Under the pieces are notes generated by a model, which was not told where the DNA came from, ran no database searches, and worked only from the letters and a program-made list of their open reading frames with translations. From Desulfurococcales archaeon (lineage in GTDB: Archaea > Thermoproteota > Thermoprotei_A > Sulfolobales > Desulfurococcaceae): a stretch of DNA of 5,064 bases. Below are positions 3,519 to 5,064 of the stretch, one piece after another. A program made the position numbers and the translations under genes. The stretch is from NCBI GenBank assembly GCA_015521265.1, contig WAON01000113.1:1-5064 (forward strand). Reading direction: 5' to 3'. Every line of letters begins with the position of its first letter. The first letter of the stretch is position 1.

Positions 3519-5064
3519 TAGCAGCCTGTATACTTTGATCTCTGCACACCCCTCTCCTCAAATAGCTTGTATCAACAGCTAATACCTTGTTTTTCAATTC
3601 ATCATAGATCAAGCGCAGTACTTCTTGATAATCGAGTCTCCCTTCTTCGATACTCTTCATCATCTCCTCTAGGTTTCTAGTAACTTTTACGCTAACTACT
3701 TCAGGGAAGTTGTCTGTTAAGAACTGATACGCACCTATACCCCTCTCAGTAGGCTTTAGTGCTTTAACTCTACCGACAACGTTAACATACCTACGATCTA
3801 TTAACGTCTGAATGATTTTAGCATATGTACTAGGCCTACCTATACCCTGCTCCTTCATCCACCTGATTACGTCGTGATACCTAGCTAGTGGTGGGTGGAC
3901 TTCGTATGCTTCCGCTACTCTATATTCACCTATCTTTAGAGGCGTTACTTCCTCCTTCTTAATAATTGGGTATATTATGTTGAATCCCTCGTCTATTATT
4001 CTACTGATCCATTCAATTTCTTTTCTAAGCCCGTCAATACTTACTTCAATATATTGTTTCTCAACTACCGCTGGCTTCATCTGGCTCGCTATGAAACGAT
4101 TAAATATTAACCTGTAAACGGCTAAGTGCTTCCTTGTAAGCGGCCTTACGAGTATTATAGCTCCTTCACGGATCAGTTCTGCTAATCTATCAGCATCAAT
4201 AGGTCTTGTAGGGCGTATAGCTTCATGAGCCCCTCCCTTACCCCATGTCCTTGGCTGGAATAACTCTTTATACTTATCCCCAAACCTCTCCTCTAGATAT
4301 TGTCTTGCAATAGCGATGCCTGCTTCACTTATTCGTGTACTATCGGTTCTATGATACGTGATAAGTCCTAGCTCGAAGAGCTCCTGCGCTATCTCCATTG
4401 TCCTAGTTGTTGTTAAGCCTAGCCTGATACTAGCCTCTTGGAGTAGTGTATCGGTTGTGAATGGTGGGGGTGGATTGATCTTATCCTCCGCTTTTTTGAT
4501 CTCCTGTATCCTGATCCTCCTACTAACTAACTCCGCCGGCTTAACTAATCCCAGCTTTTCAATTTCATCCTGATCAAGTTCAATCCTTAGACGAACTCCG
4601 TTAATAGGTACTATAGCAACGTATCTAAGTAAGCCATACTTCCGGGGATCCCTATTTTGATCATATCTCTCTATAATATAACCTAATACTGGTGTCTGCA
4701 CCCTACCAGCACTAAGGTTTCTATTAGGCCTGCAACAATCTGGAAGTTCTAGCTTCTTACCCTTCCTAATCTTACTCATCAACATAGGTAATAGTACTTG
4801 TGAACAATAGATTGGCCAATAATCTTCCTGTAGTTTCTGCGATAATGCAAAGCCAAGCCATCGATCCTCTATTCTCCTAACAATCTGAGCTTCTACCAGG
4901 TTTAAATCAAATTCCCTAGGATTCTTTAAAGCGTTAAGGATTGCTTTACGGGTTACCTCGTGGAATTCTATACGCAGTATCTTCCTAGTATATGGTTCCA
5001 ATAATACTTTAAGATCGTAACCTATTTTTTCTCCCTCAGTATCCGGGTCTGTACCTATTAATAC
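3499..5064 (-). CDS. rgy: Reverse gyrase, C-terminal topoisomerase IA part (start outside window)
   Basis: The frame is open from the right edge, giving the last 521 residues of a protein usually of about 1,200. The first visible residues are the metal-binding TOPRIM motif GTDPDTEGEK (4-13). LSAGRVQTPVLG (117-128) is the conserved topoisomerase IA motif. GLITYHRTDSTR follows, with the catalytic tyrosine at visible residue 237 (codon 4356-4354) that forms the 5'-phosphotyrosine link. HEAIRPT (280-286) and GIGRPSTYAKI further on complete the fold. The N-terminal helicase-like half is not in the window. Reverse gyrase couples ATP use to positive supercoiling and is the hallmark enzyme of hyperthermophiles. 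No intein or frameshift is visible. Crenarchaea often carry two paralogues; which one this is cannot be told here. It leads the two downstream genes: its TGA (3501-3499) lies inside the next gene, giving a 20-base overlap. Confidence 0.97.
   Translation of the reverse strand, partial: VLIGTDPDTEGEKIGYDLKVLLEPYTRKILRIEFHEVTRKAILNALKNPREFDLNLVEAQIVRRIEDRWLGFALSQKLQEDYWPIYCSQVLLPMLMSKIRKGKKLELPDCCRPNRNLSAGRVQTPVLGYIIERYDQNRDPRKYGLLRYVAIVPINGVRLRIELDQDEIEKLGLVKPAELVSRRIRIQEIKKAEDKINPPPPFTTDTLLQEASIRLGLTTTRTMEIAQELFELGLITYHRTDSTRISEAGIAIARQYLEERFGDKYKELFQPRTWGKGGAHEAIRPTRPIDADRLAELIREGAIILVRPLTRKHLAVYRLIFNRFIASQMKPAVVEKQYIEVSIDGLRKEIEWISRIIDEGFNIIYPIIKKEEVTPLKIGEYRVAEAYEVHPPLARYHDVIRWMKEQGIGRPSTYAKIIQTLIDRRYVNVVGRVKALKPTERGIGAYQFLTDNFPEVVSVKVTRNLEEMMKSIEEGRLDYQEVLRLIYDELKNKVLAVDTSYLRRGVCRDQSIQAANEGRTR

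Noticed and set aside
1..5064. CRISPR array, insertion sequence or prophage
   Set aside because: No regularly spaced long direct repeats, transposase motifs, terminal inverted repeats or phage structural genes were seen; the only regular repeat is the short hexamer array at 555-652.

Overview
The window looks like the chromosome of a hyperthermophilic crenarchaeon, most likely of the Desulfurococcales (Staphylothermus/Desulfurococcus-like). The reasons are a reverse gyrase, an archaeal translation factor aIF5A with its hypusination site, archaeal TATA-type promoter sequences, GGTG-type ribosome binding sites, TTG starts and an AT-rich composition. The genus is an inference, because no database could be searched.

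Layout. Positions 1-562 (minus strand) hold a two-gene unit. A 90-residue ribbon-helix-helix (RHH) regulator overlaps by ATGA the start of a COG1373-like P-loop ATPase that runs off the left edge. Positions 555-652, over the RHH start codon and promoter, hold an array of RGTACY hexamers spaced about one helical turn apart, which is the probable autoregulatory operator. Positions 653-1105 have no convincing protein gene. They hold a strong plus-strand TATA element followed by a run of stem-loops ending in an oligo-T tract, proposed here as an undescribed structured RNA. Positions 1106-1534 (plus) encode a single-domain EamA membrane protein. A 346-base AT-rich spacer follows, containing small inverted repeats and the promoter of the next gene. 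Positions 1881-2276 (plus) encode aIF5A, with a TTG start chosen from its ribosome binding site.

Positions 2288-5064 (minus) form one tightly packed operon read right to left. It starts with the C-terminal 521 residues of reverse gyrase, then a 286-residue nitrilase-fold protein that has lost two of the three catalytic residues and overlaps the gyrase gene by 20 bases, then a 120-residue protein of unknown function whose ribosome binding site overlaps the preceding stop codon. This operon converges on aIF5A with an 11-base gap and an oligo-T tract in each direction.

How the genes relate. Reverse gyrase and aIF5A are housekeeping genes of a hyperthermophile. The most promising material is the RHH-ATPase pair with its helically phased operator array, the candidate RNA next to it, and the conserved-looking but probably non-enzymatic nitrilase-like protein co-expressed with reverse gyrase.
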